Shown piece after piece: positions 1 through 12,506 of a stretch of DNA of 64,000 nt. Positions within the stretch are counted from its first letter, which is position 1; every line of letters begins with the position of its first letter. Source of the stretch: Whitmania pigra (taxonomy: Eukaryota; Annelida; Clitellata; Hirudinida; Haemopidae); contig JAJTWR010000272.1 in assembly GCA_021613335.1 (NCBI GenBank), forward strand, positions 766,001 to 830,000, written 5' to 3'. The notes beneath the pieces were generated by a model. It made no database searches. It had not been told where the DNA came from and was given only the letters and a program-made list of their open reading frames with translations. The translations under genes and the position numbers were made by a program.

Positions 1-30
1 CGTAAATTTATTGGCAAACGGTTTGTTTAG

Positions 31-1543
31 CTGTGAGTACCCAATCATCAAATTTTTCCAGATTGTTTTCGCTGACCAGCGAGTTGAGTAGAAAAAATGA
101 GAGCCGATCGCGTCCACCCTCCATGCTTCCCAGCTCCAATAACAAGAGATGGGTTGAAATAAAGCCCATTAAGGAATTGTATGAATACACCACAGATCCT
201 TTGCCGTTTCCTTCTACTGGTGGCAGAGGACCGAATGGTAAACAGTTGCCTCAGTAAAGTTAAATAAAATTTTTAAAAGTTTTACGAATGCATCATAAAC
301 TTGGGACTACTGTACTCACAGTAATAAAAACATATTATCTTGATAATTTTACATTATATATAGAATCACTTTGAATATCTTCTTGGAACATCCCTTCCAC
401 TTTTGAATCGCTAATTTGCTCATGAAGATATAACTTTATGTTAACACTTCTACTTTGTATAAGATTCTAATTTTGAGTTACAATCTTCCAGGTAAGATAT
501 GGAACCACAAGAGAGGAGGTGGTCTCAAGAAAGTATTTTATATGATTGACCATAAAAGGGCAAACCCTGAACTCATGAAAGACAATGAACATACTCTCAT
601 TGAGAAGGTAACAAAGACTTTAGCCATTTCCATCAAAGGTCGAATAGATAATCATGAAAATTAAAATTCTTTAAGCTCTAAGCGCAGAAGTTTACCAAAT
701 TATCGTGTTCTATTTTAAAGATTTATGACATAAAGCCAGACCAGAACAGGTCCGGACACATAGCATTGGTAGTGAGCAACGAGCACAAGAGATATATAAT
801 GGCAACAGAGAACATGAAAGTTGGTGATTTGATCACCTCAACAACTGAGCTCACAAAGAACCCAAGTTTGCATCTACACATTCACAAATTTACCCATTAG
901 CCAAACTCATTTATCGACGTCCTCGCTCTTTTATTTCAGTTCGTCCGGTCCTGGGCAACTCTTACCCCCTCGGCTCGCTGCCCATCGGCACGATGGTCTG
1001 TTGCGTAGAGAGAAAGCCGGGAGAGGGAGCAGACATTGCAAAATCGGCCGGAGTCACCATCCCTCTCGTGAGGAGGTACAAGGACGAAGACGGCGAGGAT
1101 CTCTGCGTGGTGAAGATGTCGTCGAAGAGGGAAATGATCCTCTCCAGCAAGTGCCAGGCGACCGTCGGCAGGGTTTCCAACACCGAACACAACAAGTTAG
1201 TGGGAATAACGATTTAATGGATATTAGGAAACGATGGATGAGTCAGTCTTGTTTAGATGAATTTAGTTGAATTCGCTCTCTGAGAATATTTGAGAAATAA
1301 TATTTCGTTTCGTGATAAACAGTGCATTTATTCTCCAGAGAACACTGGGGTAAAGCAGGTGCTAAGAGGCTAGCAGGCATAAGGCCAAGGAGTGGAGTCT
1401 GGCACAGGAAAACGGGGCAACACGGTAGGAAAATAAGGCCCATCCGACCACCTGTCAACGTCAAACTCCTGAAATGCAAACCAGTAGGAGGGAGGTTCCA
1501 AGTTAAGGGAAAAGTTGGCTTACTGCAAAGGTGGTCATTCTAG
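31..1543 (+). CDS. MRPL2: Mitochondrial ribosomal protein L2 (uL2m), 5' end outside window
   Basis: Component of the large subunit of the mitochondrial ribosome; uL2 proteins bind large-subunit rRNA near the peptidyl-transferase centre. Five exons are visible: about 31-237, 492-607, 721-865, 940-1195 and 1339-1543; phases agree at every junction. The conserved uL2 core is readable: a GRGPNGKI segment, then HKRGGGLKKVFYMIDHKR (family pattern R-G-G-G-H-K-x-x-Y-R-x-I-D), the central S-G-H-I-A-L-V region, an LGSLPIGT segment, and the C-terminal REHWGKAGAKRLAGIRP plus a G-x-R-x-x-K-x-R-P-I-R-P basic tail. The first visible exon has no ATG and an in-frame stop at 3-5, so an acceptor near position 30 and an upstream first exon with the transit peptide are expected outside the window. 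A poly(A) signal lies at 1647-1652. It is convergent with STAT, 204 bases apart. Confidence 0.93.
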
Positions 1544-1646
1544 TATGAAAACATTTGGAGCATCTGCGCCGATCTTAGCTTCTCACGAGAAATTTAATGT
1601 AACGTAAAATTCCTCCAGTCTTTTAGTCCGCACGTTCGTTATTAAC

Positions 1647-1652
1647 AATAAA
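1647..1652 (+). promoter_or_regulatory. Poly(A) signal AATAAA for MRPL2
   Basis: AATAAA lies 104 bases after the MRPL2 stop, inside the 204-base gap before the STAT stop codon, a normal distance for 3'-end formation. Confidence 0.55.
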
Positions 1653-1747
1653 CGTCTTGCAACGAAAAGCACAATTTCAACAATTATTAACTTCTGCTTC
1701 CAAAAACATGATGGTCGCCAGAATGAAAGACACGATCGATTTTGCGC

Positions 1748-4700
1748 TCAGTTTATGTCGAGAGTATTTGCTAGTTGATTTTCAATCGACGAGTTCCACT
1801 GGACTTCTTGCGACGACGGGCTGTCCAGCACCATGTCCATGAGGGAGAAGGAGCCCAGGGGTGGATTCAGGCCGGAAGGACCAGGCTGAAGTTGGTCTTG
1901 CAGAGGCAAAGATGCTTGAGCTATTTCCTGGAAACTTTCGCCTGGTTGTGTGTCCATGCTGGTAGGAGCACTGAGAAGGAATATGTTGCCTTCGTTCGAC
2001 TGGGCCTTGGGAGTTTGAGTAACAAATTATAATTAATTAATAAGCCTAAACTTGTGCATAATGGGTCTAGTGGTGCACAAAACTAGCATAAGTTCCAGGA
2101 GTTATATGTTTATGAATTACTGAAGAACACACTGCAAAAAGAAATGAAATTTCTGATTACAAATCCAAATCTCCCTCAAAAAATCAATTAGCATTTTTTC
2201 TTTTACTTTTTAAATCACCTTTTAAACCGAAACGTGATTCCTCTTAAATTCTACCTGAGGAGTTATGGTGGCTACTGGTCTGCTCAACTTTTCAACTTCA
2301 TGGAGGAAGGATCCTGGCGACATTGGCGACATGGCATCGAATCCCGCTGGAGAGATGGCGGACGTCACCTTGTCGGATTCTCCGATTTCCATATTACTTT
2401 GTTGACCAGAAGAGTCCCTTTCAAAAAATAATAGGACTAAATTTCTTGAAAAATTCTTTTTATGGTTTAAGAACATTTATTTAGGTCATTAATGTTCAAT
2501 TTTTTTTGCCTTAAAAATTCATTACCAATACTGATTGACAGTTCAATAAATTTGAAAAGCTTTCCAAAGACGGTTAACCACCAAATTAGAGCTTACGAGG
2601 AGGACAAAATGATTTCAATGACGAATTCCGTCTTCTCGTAACCATCTTCACTTCCTGTCGAATCACAACCATTGTTACATTTAATCACTTAAATCACGTT
2701 TAATCATTAAAAATTAGATTTAATTACAAATTAATTTAAAAATCAAACCTTTCGGAGTACTCCTCGATCCGAACACCTGTTCGAAGGTTTTGTCCATGTA
2801 GGGCCACAAGTGCTGCAGCAGGGGCCTTTTGACCTCGGGGTTCTTTTCGTCGGCCACCCTGAAGGCTTTTAGGATGTTGGCCAGTCGGTGCTTACCCGTC
2901 CTCTCGTTCCTCAGGAAATCTGGCTGGGTCAGATACTGTCGGACATGGAACAGCTTTCTCTTCTCTGGTGGCGTATTTGTGTCGAGAACGGTTTAAGACT
3001 AGTTGTGTAATTTACTAGTCAATGAAATTAATTACTTAGAACTAATTGTGTAATCTACTTAGATTATTATTATTAGCTGATCTACAATTAGCTAAAAAAA
3101 TTAATAATTTAGAACTAAAACCAACTAGTCAGTGGGTCATTCTCCAGAACGGCCATAGTCAAATGTCCACACAGGTCGGACTTGTGTGAGTTCTCGATGG
3201 TAGTCTCGCTGAACCGGAGCAGGAACGTTCCACACGGAATATCGTCGCAGAGCAACTTTCTCTTCACTTCGTCTTTCGAAATGAATCCATAAATCCATCT
3301 GCATTTTTTAAAATAAAATAAAATAAAATGTTTTAAAGATCGGAAATAAAATAGCTTCGAGGTGGCACTCGAGCAGACATTTTAGGCATTTGAATTATTT
3401 TTTTCTTTGGTCTTAGTAAAGATGGCGGAGGATGGCTCACCCATTCTGCCATTCGATCTTTATGTAGGTCACCACGAGATTGAGGCAAGCCACAAACCAT
3501 TTCCATAGGCTGAAATCCCTCTGTTGAAGCTTGTTCTGGAAACATTTGTTTTTCAACAACAAAAAACAAAATTAAATTTGCCAACTTCGGAATGATCAAT
3601 AATTGTTGTAATTCGTAATTATTGTTTACAACCTTGATGAACTGCTTCTCGGAAATCTCCTTCAGACTGAAGTCCGTTGTTTTATCGTCTCCTGAGCGAA
3701 GAAACGTGAGCTTTGTTAGAGAGGTTGCCGACGGTTACAAACGCAAACGCGACAAATAGCAACGAGTAGCCATGTTTATTAGTCAATGATCAGACCGCTC
3801 TATTTTTAAAGTGCATCACCGATTACTTTGAATGCATTTTCACTAACCGAACCAAACACTAACGACTCACTAAAGAATATTTGCGCCAGGTAATGGAGGT
3901 GTTCGCTGAGGAGCTGTCTGTCGGTGGCATGGTAGAACATGTAGTTCAACACGTTCGCGAGCTCCGACCACAAGACGGTCTCGCGATAAGCAAACGGAAC
4001 TCTTATCTGCAGATGAAAAATGACCGAAAACATATCTCAATAGGTTGCAATGCAATGTAGTGCCCTGCACACTTTATCATCTACGACCAGCACACAATCA
4101 TCTAAAGTGCAGGGCAATTCCCAGAGAGGGAAGATATGCTTCATTACTGTCCGTCGTTAAGTTATCGTTAATTACTAATAGCAACGCAACGAGAATTAGA
4201 TGTAACTTTACAAAATGTGGATGTTCATAGATCTGAGTCATATCATGAAGCATAATGTTTGATCTCAACCGACGGCAACCACCAACTAATCACAGTAAAA
4301 CCACAGATCAACCAGTCAAACCACAGAACAACGACAGAAGAACGACAGAAGAACAACAGAAGAACGACAGAAGAACGACAGAAGAACGACAGAAGAACGA
4401 CAGAAGAACGACAGAAGAACGACAGAAGAACGACAGAAGAACGACTCACCTCTTCAGAGAAAGCAGCATCCCAAAGGAGGCTTCCTCGAGCGTAAATCTC
4501 TTGCGACGAGTGCGTGATCAGGATGAACGGCGGTGAAACGAGCTGAACGAAGAAAAATAACAGAAGCGATGACGAGACGTCGACGTTACGTAGGGATAGA
4601 AATACAATACGAAAAGAGTGGATTAATAAAAGTTAATAGTCGTTAATTAATTAATTTATTAAATTTAACCATTACAATGTTTTATTAATATAATTTGGAT

Positions 4701-5096
4701 GAATTAAAGATACTCGTCATTACTTAAAAATCAATTGAACTCTATTGTCTTTAACAAGGCCAGGTTATTTCAAGACCAACGTGATGATAATAATTAATTA
4801 ATAAATACTAATACTAATAATAATAACTTTAAACAACAATAAAAATAATAATAATGAAGTGGTCATTATTATCGGGAATCATCAACAATTCCTACCTTGA
4901 CCGGAAAGAATTTGTTGCAGACGTTGATGGACGTGTAGAAGACGAATGCGAACTTGTGCTCGCTGAGGTCTTCAACTTTCACCCTCTCGGGTTTCTTGAG
5001 GTTCTTGAGTTGGATGCTCAGAAACTGAACCACACAGGCGTTGGTCGAGTGGTGAAGAACGAAAACCTGAATATTAATAATAACAACAAGAATAAC

Positions 5097-5149
<53 letters not shown>

Positions 5150-5204
5150 TAATAATAATAATAATAATATTAATAATAACAACAATAATAATAATAACAA
5201 TAAC

Positions 5205-5267
<63 letters not shown>

Positions 5268-8200
5268 GACAACGATGATGATGATAACTACACTTTTAAA
5301 AATTCATAAGTTACATCTTATAGGAGGAATGAGTTCAAAATGTTTTAAAAATTTAAATTCCGTGACGTCTTAACACTATGCGGACTCATGTCGCTTGCTT
5401 ATTTAATAATTAGTCTTAAAAATATTTAATAAGCATTAAAGTCTTTATTTTCAACCTTTTCATCTCCATTTGAAATTTCACAAAATCCAGGCGTGTAAAC
5501 ATCCCCAGGCGGTATGTCCTTCTCGTGGAAAAGGGAAACCTTGACCTTCGGCTTGGTGAAGTTTAGACCGAGTGCCTTACCTCCCAAAAGTCTTTTATTT
5601 TAAACAAGATTAATTTTACTTTTAAACAAATCAAGAATCATTTTTTTGCATTGTTTTTTACAACAAGAATTTGAAAAAAACAAAAAAAGATAACATCCAG
5701 ACTGCGTTTCGTTTAACAAAACTAGCAGATACGTAATGCTTAGAAAGAAATATATTTCATCAATTTCTGAAATAATCGATAAATGAAAAGCGAGGACAGA
5801 ACTACCGACCTGGCACAAAGGTTGAACGTGTTGCTCCTGTTGTTGCTGAACCTTATTATTCTCTCCTTCCAAGTCATCTGCTCGAAAATGAAGGCTCTGC
5901 AAACGGAGGACGAAGTTGGCAGACGATTATTCCAAAGAAAAATGATGATGATGACGACGATGATGATGATGATGATCGTCATGACTACTCTTAATTGGTA
6001 GTTAAAATTAAAAAAATTATTTTTTTACAAGCAGTACCCTCAAATTATTATTTCTCGAGAATTATAAGAAAGCCATTGCATTTCATTCAAAACGGTCGTA
6101 AACACGCTTTCAATGATTCCATCGTCGACGCTCAATCAAACCTGACGCGTCGTTTAAAAGCACGATGTCGACTAAACAACCGTTAAGTCCGAATCGTATT
6201 AGTTAACCGACGGACTTTAATCAAATAAATAAATAAATAAATAAACAACCGTCACTCGGAACGACTCCTAGCGTGCTCACCTTTGCAGGAACATGGGCAG
6301 GTAGTCGAAAGTCAATTCCTTGAGTACCATTTCCATCTGCTTCCTCTTCTTGTCTTCCGTGTAGTTGACCTTTTTGTAGAGGTTCAACGCGGCATCGACC
6401 TGTTGCATCATCCTGTAGAGATGGTGACCTCCCTGTTCGAACCTTCGTCGGGAAAAATAAAATGAACGACACATGTGATTGAAATAAATGATGAATGTCA
6501 CAGTCTATTGTAGTTGCCGTTCTAGGCGTGCCGTTTTATTACTCAATATTTGACGTTAATGATGTTAACAATTACAGATATTAACAGACGTATCGAGAAA
6601 ACGTTAGCTATGAATTTTAATTTTAAATACAAACGCATGAAATCACGAAGGTAACTTCTTTTTTTTTGAGCGTCGACAGATCTCAAAACAACATTTTTGA
6701 ATTCAACCGAGGTCGTAGACCTGACGGCGAGCACGCAATTTACGACGTCGATCGATTCGCCTTCGTTATCGACGTTCTGGACGAGCCGAAAGTTCTCTCG
6801 ATTGACTCACAGTTTATCCAGGATGTCCAGAGATCCTTTCTTCACTTGAGCCAATCCGACGGAATCCAGACGAGCCTCCAAGTTGTACTTCTTGGCTTCG
6901 GACCAAATTGCCTGAAGGATGTAGGCGAGGTTCGTGGCCAGGGAAATGTGCATGTCTGCCATCCTCTTGAAAAATGTAAACGATAAACGTATTTTAAGTA
7001 AATAAATAGTTGGTGTTAACAGCTTGGAAATAATAAAACATGATTGAATTGAAATGCGACACTTCATTGTTAGGAGAGGAATTGCTCAGATAGGATAGGC
7101 TTTTACTAAGGGAGATTTATTAATAAACTGTCACTGACGAGTTCAATGTGACGACCATAAATAACTGTTGAACGCTGAATAAAACCATCGACTTAGAAGC
7201 AGAAACTATAATAATAAGTCCTTACAAACAGTGCTCACGCAATTTAGAAAATTCATCGAATTAAAAAAAAAAAGTTATTCATAAAAAATAAAAATAATTC
7301 ATATTCGAATCAAGAGACATTTCTCCTCTGAAGATTCTCGAAGGCAAGCTTCTCTCTTTCTTCTTCGATGAATTTCTTTTCCTTCGCCAAATCTTCCTTC
7401 TGCTGGGCGGCCGCCGAAGTCATTTTGTGTTCGATGCTCGCGATGTTCTCTGGAACGAAGTCAAATCCGATCGATAAAGATTTCGACGTCCGAGGAAACG
7501 AATCGATTCGCTTTTGATCCGCTCGTCGTAATTCGCTGCAATTCGCCGTAATTTGGCATAATTTGCTGCAATTCACCGTAATTCGCTCACCTCCGAGCCT
7601 CCTGTACTTCACAGAAAACAGCTCCTGCTCCTTCTCCGCCAGGATCACGGCGTTCTCGGCAGACTTTCGAAGAGTAAAAAGTGAACGTCCGATCCGAAGT
7701 TTAAAAAAAAAAAAACTGTCATTAAAGAATTTTCTTACCGTGATTTCGTGGTCTATAACTGATAATTTGTGTTTCATTTCAAGGTCCTCTTTGGCATAAC
7801 AAGAGAGCTTTTTTGGCTTTCTTTTTAGCTCGTCCTAAATAATAGATAAGCAGAAACAATTGCATTTGTTTGTGAGCGACATAATTTAGTAGTCGATGTA
7901 ATAGTTAATAATCTCTTACCGGATCCTCGTTGCAAATAAGCAAACTCCTTTCTTCTGCCAAGCATCTCTTCAGTTCGGTGACAAACTTGTACAGATTGGA
8001 GTCAAAATTTTGCTAAGTAAAAACAACAACAACAACAATGATGAGTAAAATGAAGCTATTCTCATAAATTCCCAATTGACTTCCACTTGAATAAATTAAA
8101 CTGAATCTAACTCTCATCATTTCTCTGGATGAGGCAAGATCCAAACTTGCTTCAAAATTGAAGTCTGGACTTGAACTCAGGTTTCTAATGGTCACCTCAA

Positions 8201-8500
8201 TCTGATTCAAGAGTTCCTCATACAATTCTTCCACCTGTTTTTGCCCATTTCCTGAGTCTAAGTCGATTGACTGCCTAAAAATATTACGTAACTAACATAC
8301 TAACATAGAATGAATAAAGTCATAGAGTCGTAATAGATGATAGTAAAATTAATCTATTACCAATCCGTTGCTTCAATCCATGCCGCGTATCTCGAACGTA
8401 TCTTGTACGGGAAACTACTGGTTATATACAATTCGTTAACAGCATCTTGCAACGATTTGTTTTTTATGCACAAACTGGTTAATTTCTGCCACTGCGACAT
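1748..8500 (-). CDS. STAT: STAT transcription factor, complete, 20 exons, about 885 aa
   Basis: Latent cytoplasmic transcription factor activated by tyrosine phosphorylation. Exons: 8361-8500, 8112-8274, 7920-8012, 7739-7834, 7591-7663, 7319-7449, 6811-6965, 6281-6442, 5810-5896, 5456-5591, 4896-5066, 4450-4542, 3871-4006, 3633-3691, 3441-3535, 3126-3298, 2749-2964, 2597-2654, 2255-2417, 1748-2005. They total 2658 bases, with compatible phases throughout. The N-terminal STAT domain begins MSQWQKL and ends W-I-E-A-T-D-W. A coiled coil runs to about residue 338. The DNA-binding domain (about 338-500) contains RLLGGKALGLNFTKPKVKV and LITHSSQ. The linker (501-597) contains FSLWKWF. The SH2 domain carries GTFLLRF with Arg about 625. 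A 58-base exon encodes EDGYEK, the expected activating Tyr (about 732). The tail has a PMSP serine motif (about 779). The exon 6 donor (AAT|GTCTCT) is the weakest junction. The DBD resembles STAT5/6 more than STAT1-4, but a single invertebrate STAT is the safer name. Confidence 0.95.
4330..4445. repeat. 11-bp minisatellite, about 10 copies, at a STAT splice donor
   Basis: The unit aacgacagaag is repeated ten times from 4330, with a partial copy at 4440-4445. It lies in the STAT intron after exon 12 (exon end 4450). On the minus strand the donor GTGAGT occupies 4444-4449, so the array begins within the first bases of the intron. The repeat creates spurious Thr/Glu/Arg-rich reading frames on the plus strand. 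Confidence 0.9.
5071..5277. repeat. (AAT)n microsatellite in STAT intron
   Basis: About 200 bases of AAT with occasional AAC units. On the coding strand it reads (TTA/TTG)n directly upstream of the acceptor of the exon at 4896-5066, so it probably also serves as the pyrimidine-rich tract. Long Asn or Leu reading frames here are artefacts. Confidence 0.92.
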
Positions 8501-9498
8501 TTGACCCAGGAAATTTTCAAAACATAACTCGATAAGGCGTCGACTGACGACGACTAAAGCTTTAAATATAACCCCAAAAGCGAGTTTTGAAATCTCTGAA
8601 CAATTACGGCTCAGAGTTTAAACAAAAACACCTTAAAGCCTAGCGCTTAGTTGATTCGGCTACAAATTATTTTTTTAATAAAACGCAATTTTAGCGAAGA
8701 CAATACTATGGAGGCTTAAAACTGTTTATAAACCTCAATCAGTAAGGAATTTGTTCAACGACATTAAAGTCATTCTCACTGTAATCTCATCATCACAAAA
8801 TTGCTAGTTTTTTCTCATATGTAACTTATTTCTTAGAAAAGAAATTACATGCTGTAGTTTACTTATCTTATGACATGACAAATCATAACCGCCTCATGAA
8901 GTCTTATGCAATAAAGCGCGTTTTTTTAGAATAAATATAAAACCCTAAAAGATTTTTCAGCTCGAACCGAACTTGAACAGATAACTAATTAACTCGTGTT
9001 CATTTTGTTGGCAAATGCGCCGCTAGAAAAGCGATTACCAATTTGTAAATGCTGCATGCAACAGCTGTTGTCAATAAAAACAGTGCACATCCCAACCGGA
9101 TAGAACTAGGAAGATCACCTTTTAAGATCGCAGATTAGATAATGTCCCGCAATACATACCGGAGCGCATCAGAAACAACACGTGAAACCAAATGTTCACG
9201 AGTCTAACACCCCGAAAAAATAACATTTCAAAGAATTATATCCTCAAAGTTAAGGTTTTGATATAAAAAATGATTGCAGTCGAAACATCTTAGCAGAAAG
9301 TTCCACCAGTAAATAACTTCAAGACGCTTCATTCTGAAATCTGAAAGGACACCTAACAGGATTTCTTAAAATAGCCCTGAAGCACCTCTCTACTGAGCAC
9401 ACCTTTACTAAACTACCTACCTACGCGTGTCCTCATCAAACGTGTCGACTTCTGATTTAGGAATTATGAAAAGAATCCATTTAAATTAAATAATTTTG
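8501..9498. other. Divergent intergenic region between STAT and the TfR-like gene
   Basis: 998 bases between two start codons on opposite strands, presumably holding both promoters and 5' untranslated regions. An AT-rich TATA-like run (aataaatataaaa) occurs near 8930, but I cannot assign it to either gene. No coding signal was seen. Confidence 0.5.
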
Positions 9499-12400
9499 AT
9501 GATGTCTAACTATGATAAAGTTCGACAAAGTAACGAGAGAACAAAATTGTCAAGGACCGGTCTTATAACAGTGAAGAAGTTTGCGGTAATCGTAACACTG
9601 CTATGCTGTTTCTTCCTAACCGGTCTACTTGTTGGATACTATGCATTCTTCAGAAGACCAGATAAGGAACTGTGTCCAGTCGTGACCCGTATCAAAGAGA
9701 AAGATGCTTTCGACTATGATTTAGACACTGAAAGTCTCCAACAAATCAGAAACTACGAACTTTACGAAATCAGCAAACAAACGGACAACGTTCCGGACTT
9801 CTTGCTGTTAGTAACCTTTAATAGTGTAAAACAAATAATAACCAATTAAAAATACGATGATATCTCCAGAAAACCGCACCTACTTAATGACCAATCCATA
9901 GATGAAATAAAAAAGAGATTTAACCTGTCGGAAAAACAGCAGATCTCAATCTACAAATACCTCGTCAACATTCCGAGATACGAGCGCACCAGAAAAAGTT
10001 CGATAAAGTTTTACTCCGACGATGAAATGCTCAGCAAAGAACAACTGAAGGGTTCAACACTTTTTAACCTGTTTAATGGAACTGTTAAGGTTGGACATAA
10101 TAAAACTATGCTTGGCCATTGTATTTAACACCTTCCATAGCTTGAGTTACATTAAAGGCAAAAGCTGTTCTGATAGAGGAGAGAACTAAACTTGAGGATG
10201 TCAACATCAGCTCAGTGAAAGGAGCAATTATCGTGACCCCACTAGACACATCGTCACTTGATAAAGTTAGAATTTTTACATTAAACATTTCTCTAACACT
10301 AACTACAATATTAAATCACTTTATAATATTATAAACTGTACAATTACCTCTAAATACCTCTTAAGTGTAAAAAAATGAAACTTTCAACCATGAATAACCA
10401 AAAATAAAAGCATGGCATCATTGCAGGCCAATTTCTTCGAAGCTGTTGGAGCAAGAGCTCTGTTGTTCTACAAAGATAAATCTATGAAAGACTGCCATCA
10501 GAATAACAGCCACTCTATTGAGAAACCATTTTGGTGGTACAAAGATGCATCAACGCCTGGTTATGCAGCATCAGGTCAGAATCATGAGTTTCAGTTCTGT
10601 ATAACGTGTATAACCTCGTTTATAACTACAATAATTACCTAACTAAAGGCAATTTTCGAATCTAATTTTTTAAGAGGAGGTTTACAGGGTTCCTCCGCTA
10701 ACATGGAACGTACCAAAAATACCGATCGCAATCATTCAATGCCAGATCATTTTGGACATTTTGCCACACCTACAGACTCACAGAGGTTTGAAAGCCTAAT
10801 CTATTACCAAACTACAGTTCCCTGCATTTGTATTATCAAATATTTTCAAGCTATGAATATTCAAATTTAAATTCAAGCTTTGTCTGGAGAGCTCGACGTG
10901 AGGTCGACACTCAGCAATGTCACGTTGTCGAACCTCATGGTGTCCTTTCAAGGCCACAAGGAACCAGGTTCTGTTATTATCTGTTATTAATAATGAATTA
11001 ACTGAATTCAAAATATATTAAACTTAATAAATTCAGATTTTTACTTTAATAATAAATAATAATTATTTAAATAATAAATTCCTAACCATAACCCTAAATT
11101 TTTGAGAAAAACTAAATTTCACTTCAGACCTGAGCATAGTCGTCGGAGCAAGCAGGAACAACGCGATCGGCACCAAAAGATTCGTCCGAATCTTGAGTTC
11201 CTTTTCGTCGATGGCGAACGAACATAATTGGCTGCCTGCGTTCTCCACGACCTTCGTTTCCTGGGATGCCATCGGTCACGGAATGTCAGAATTCTTCGAG
11301 GTACGAGATAACGAAATCATCGACGAATCGCTAACTTCTCGATTTTTGCCGAGGTCTGTTTCCGTGTCGACTTACAACTTTTCTAATTACAAGTTGTGAT
11401 CCGTACAGGCCTACAAATCAGTACGGGCAGAAACAATGGTGATGTACATAGATCTTGATCATCTAGAAGCAGATAATGGAAATGATCATTTAATGACATC
11501 TTTGTCTTTGGAGAGTTTTGCCAGAACAACCTTGGAGCAGGTCTAAATAAATAAAATTATAATTAATAATAATAATAATAATAACTGATACTGATATCAA
11601 TCTATTTTAAAGTGCATAAAAAGCTGATTTCAGTTACTTTCCAACTTTAAACATGATTCTAAAACAATTTTCAAAAAGCAACATATCATACCTGGGCTAA
11701 AAAAACTAATGGTTGAATTACATCTTATCCCAGGCCTCGGTCAACATAAAAATCAAAAGAATGAAAAACCAAAAAACATGTTTTCCCGACGGCTTTCCGG
11801 GTTTGACTTTCGAGGAGGAAATCGGCATCCCGTTCATAAAAGGCTTCTCGTCGATCGAGGAGAGCGACGAGCTCAAACTTCTCAGAGCTTTCGGAGCACT
11901 TTTAATGTCTGCTTCTTCCACCAGCCCACTTCAAATATCCTTCTTGAAGACGATGGGTGAAATATCAAGGGCTATCAAGGATTTGGTTCACCGTTATCCA
12001 GTTGTGAAGGACCACATTCCAGGTTATTCAAAATTTGTTCCAACCTTCTCCATTAACTAAAAATATCAGTATCATAACTGGCACTAAAGGAAACATGTCT
12101 TTTATTATTTATTTCAAAACTTTATTTTCTCACAGCTTTACCATCATTTCTCCAGAAAGTTAGATTTTCTTTGGAAAGATTTGAGGAGTCGCTCAAACCT
12201 GATGTAGTTCTAACCTACGGCAAGAATAAAATGACCAACAGAATAAAATCGACGATTGAAAACACTTTACGACTTTGCCTCCACAGGCTAAAATATTTGG
12301 CAAAGAATCCGATGTCGAAATTTCTACAATCAAACAACTCTCACATAGGGGGCCATGTTTATGTTAAAATTTTTAGGAACTTTTTTAAAAGTGAGGTCAA

Positions 12401-12506
12401 TCAGTGCCCCGATCGCAACAACTCTTTCACAACATGTATTCTCCACGAGATGTCTGTTATTTTATCGAAGCTTCACAACATCATAAATGCAATTAATTTC
12501 TCTTGA
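9499..12506 (+). CDS. Transferrin-receptor / GCPII-like type II membrane protein, probable pseudo-peptidase, about 655 aa
   Basis: Exons: 9499-9806, 9870-10089, 10158-10265, 10427-10605, 10688-10785, 10878-10967, 11128-11300, 11409-11540, 11734-12022, 12136-12506, total 1968 bases in phase. A short cytoplasmic N-terminus holds YDKV (residues 5-8, a YxxPhi endocytic motif). A transmembrane segment follows at about 28-50. A PA-like domain includes a GAIIVTPLD strand and a TPGYAAS segment, as in TfR/GCPII (D-P-x-T-P-G). The M28-like domain reads EPDLSIVVGASRN then FVSWDAIGHG and YIDLD; active members have G-H-R-D, S-W-D-A-E-E-F and Y-I-N-L-D. The first His ligand, the bridging Asp segment and the Glu-Glu pair are missing, as in TfR1, so no zinc peptidase activity is expected. 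A helical C-terminal dimerisation-like domain follows. The 3' end of exon 4 is the least certain junction (donor AC|GTGTAT chosen for phase). Ligand unknown; transferrin binding is not implied. Confidence 0.85.

Noticed and set aside
4255..4536. Thr/Glu/Arg-rich repeat protein on the plus strand
   Set aside because: Created by the 11-bp minisatellite in a STAT intron.
4854..5309. 151-residue frame that is mostly Asn
   Set aside because: It reads the (AAT)n microsatellite in a STAT intron; the only coding-like part is antisense to STAT exon 11.
7310..7777. 155-residue continuous minus-strand frame as a single exon
   Set aside because: STAT phase and alignment require separate exons here (7591-7663 and 7319-7449); the frame reads through introns.
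10688..10785. Alternative open frame of the TfR-like exon 5 (SANMERTKNT)
   Set aside because: The frame containing WNVPKIPIAIIQ matches the L-P-x-I-P segment of TfR/GCPII and keeps phase with exon 6; the other does not.
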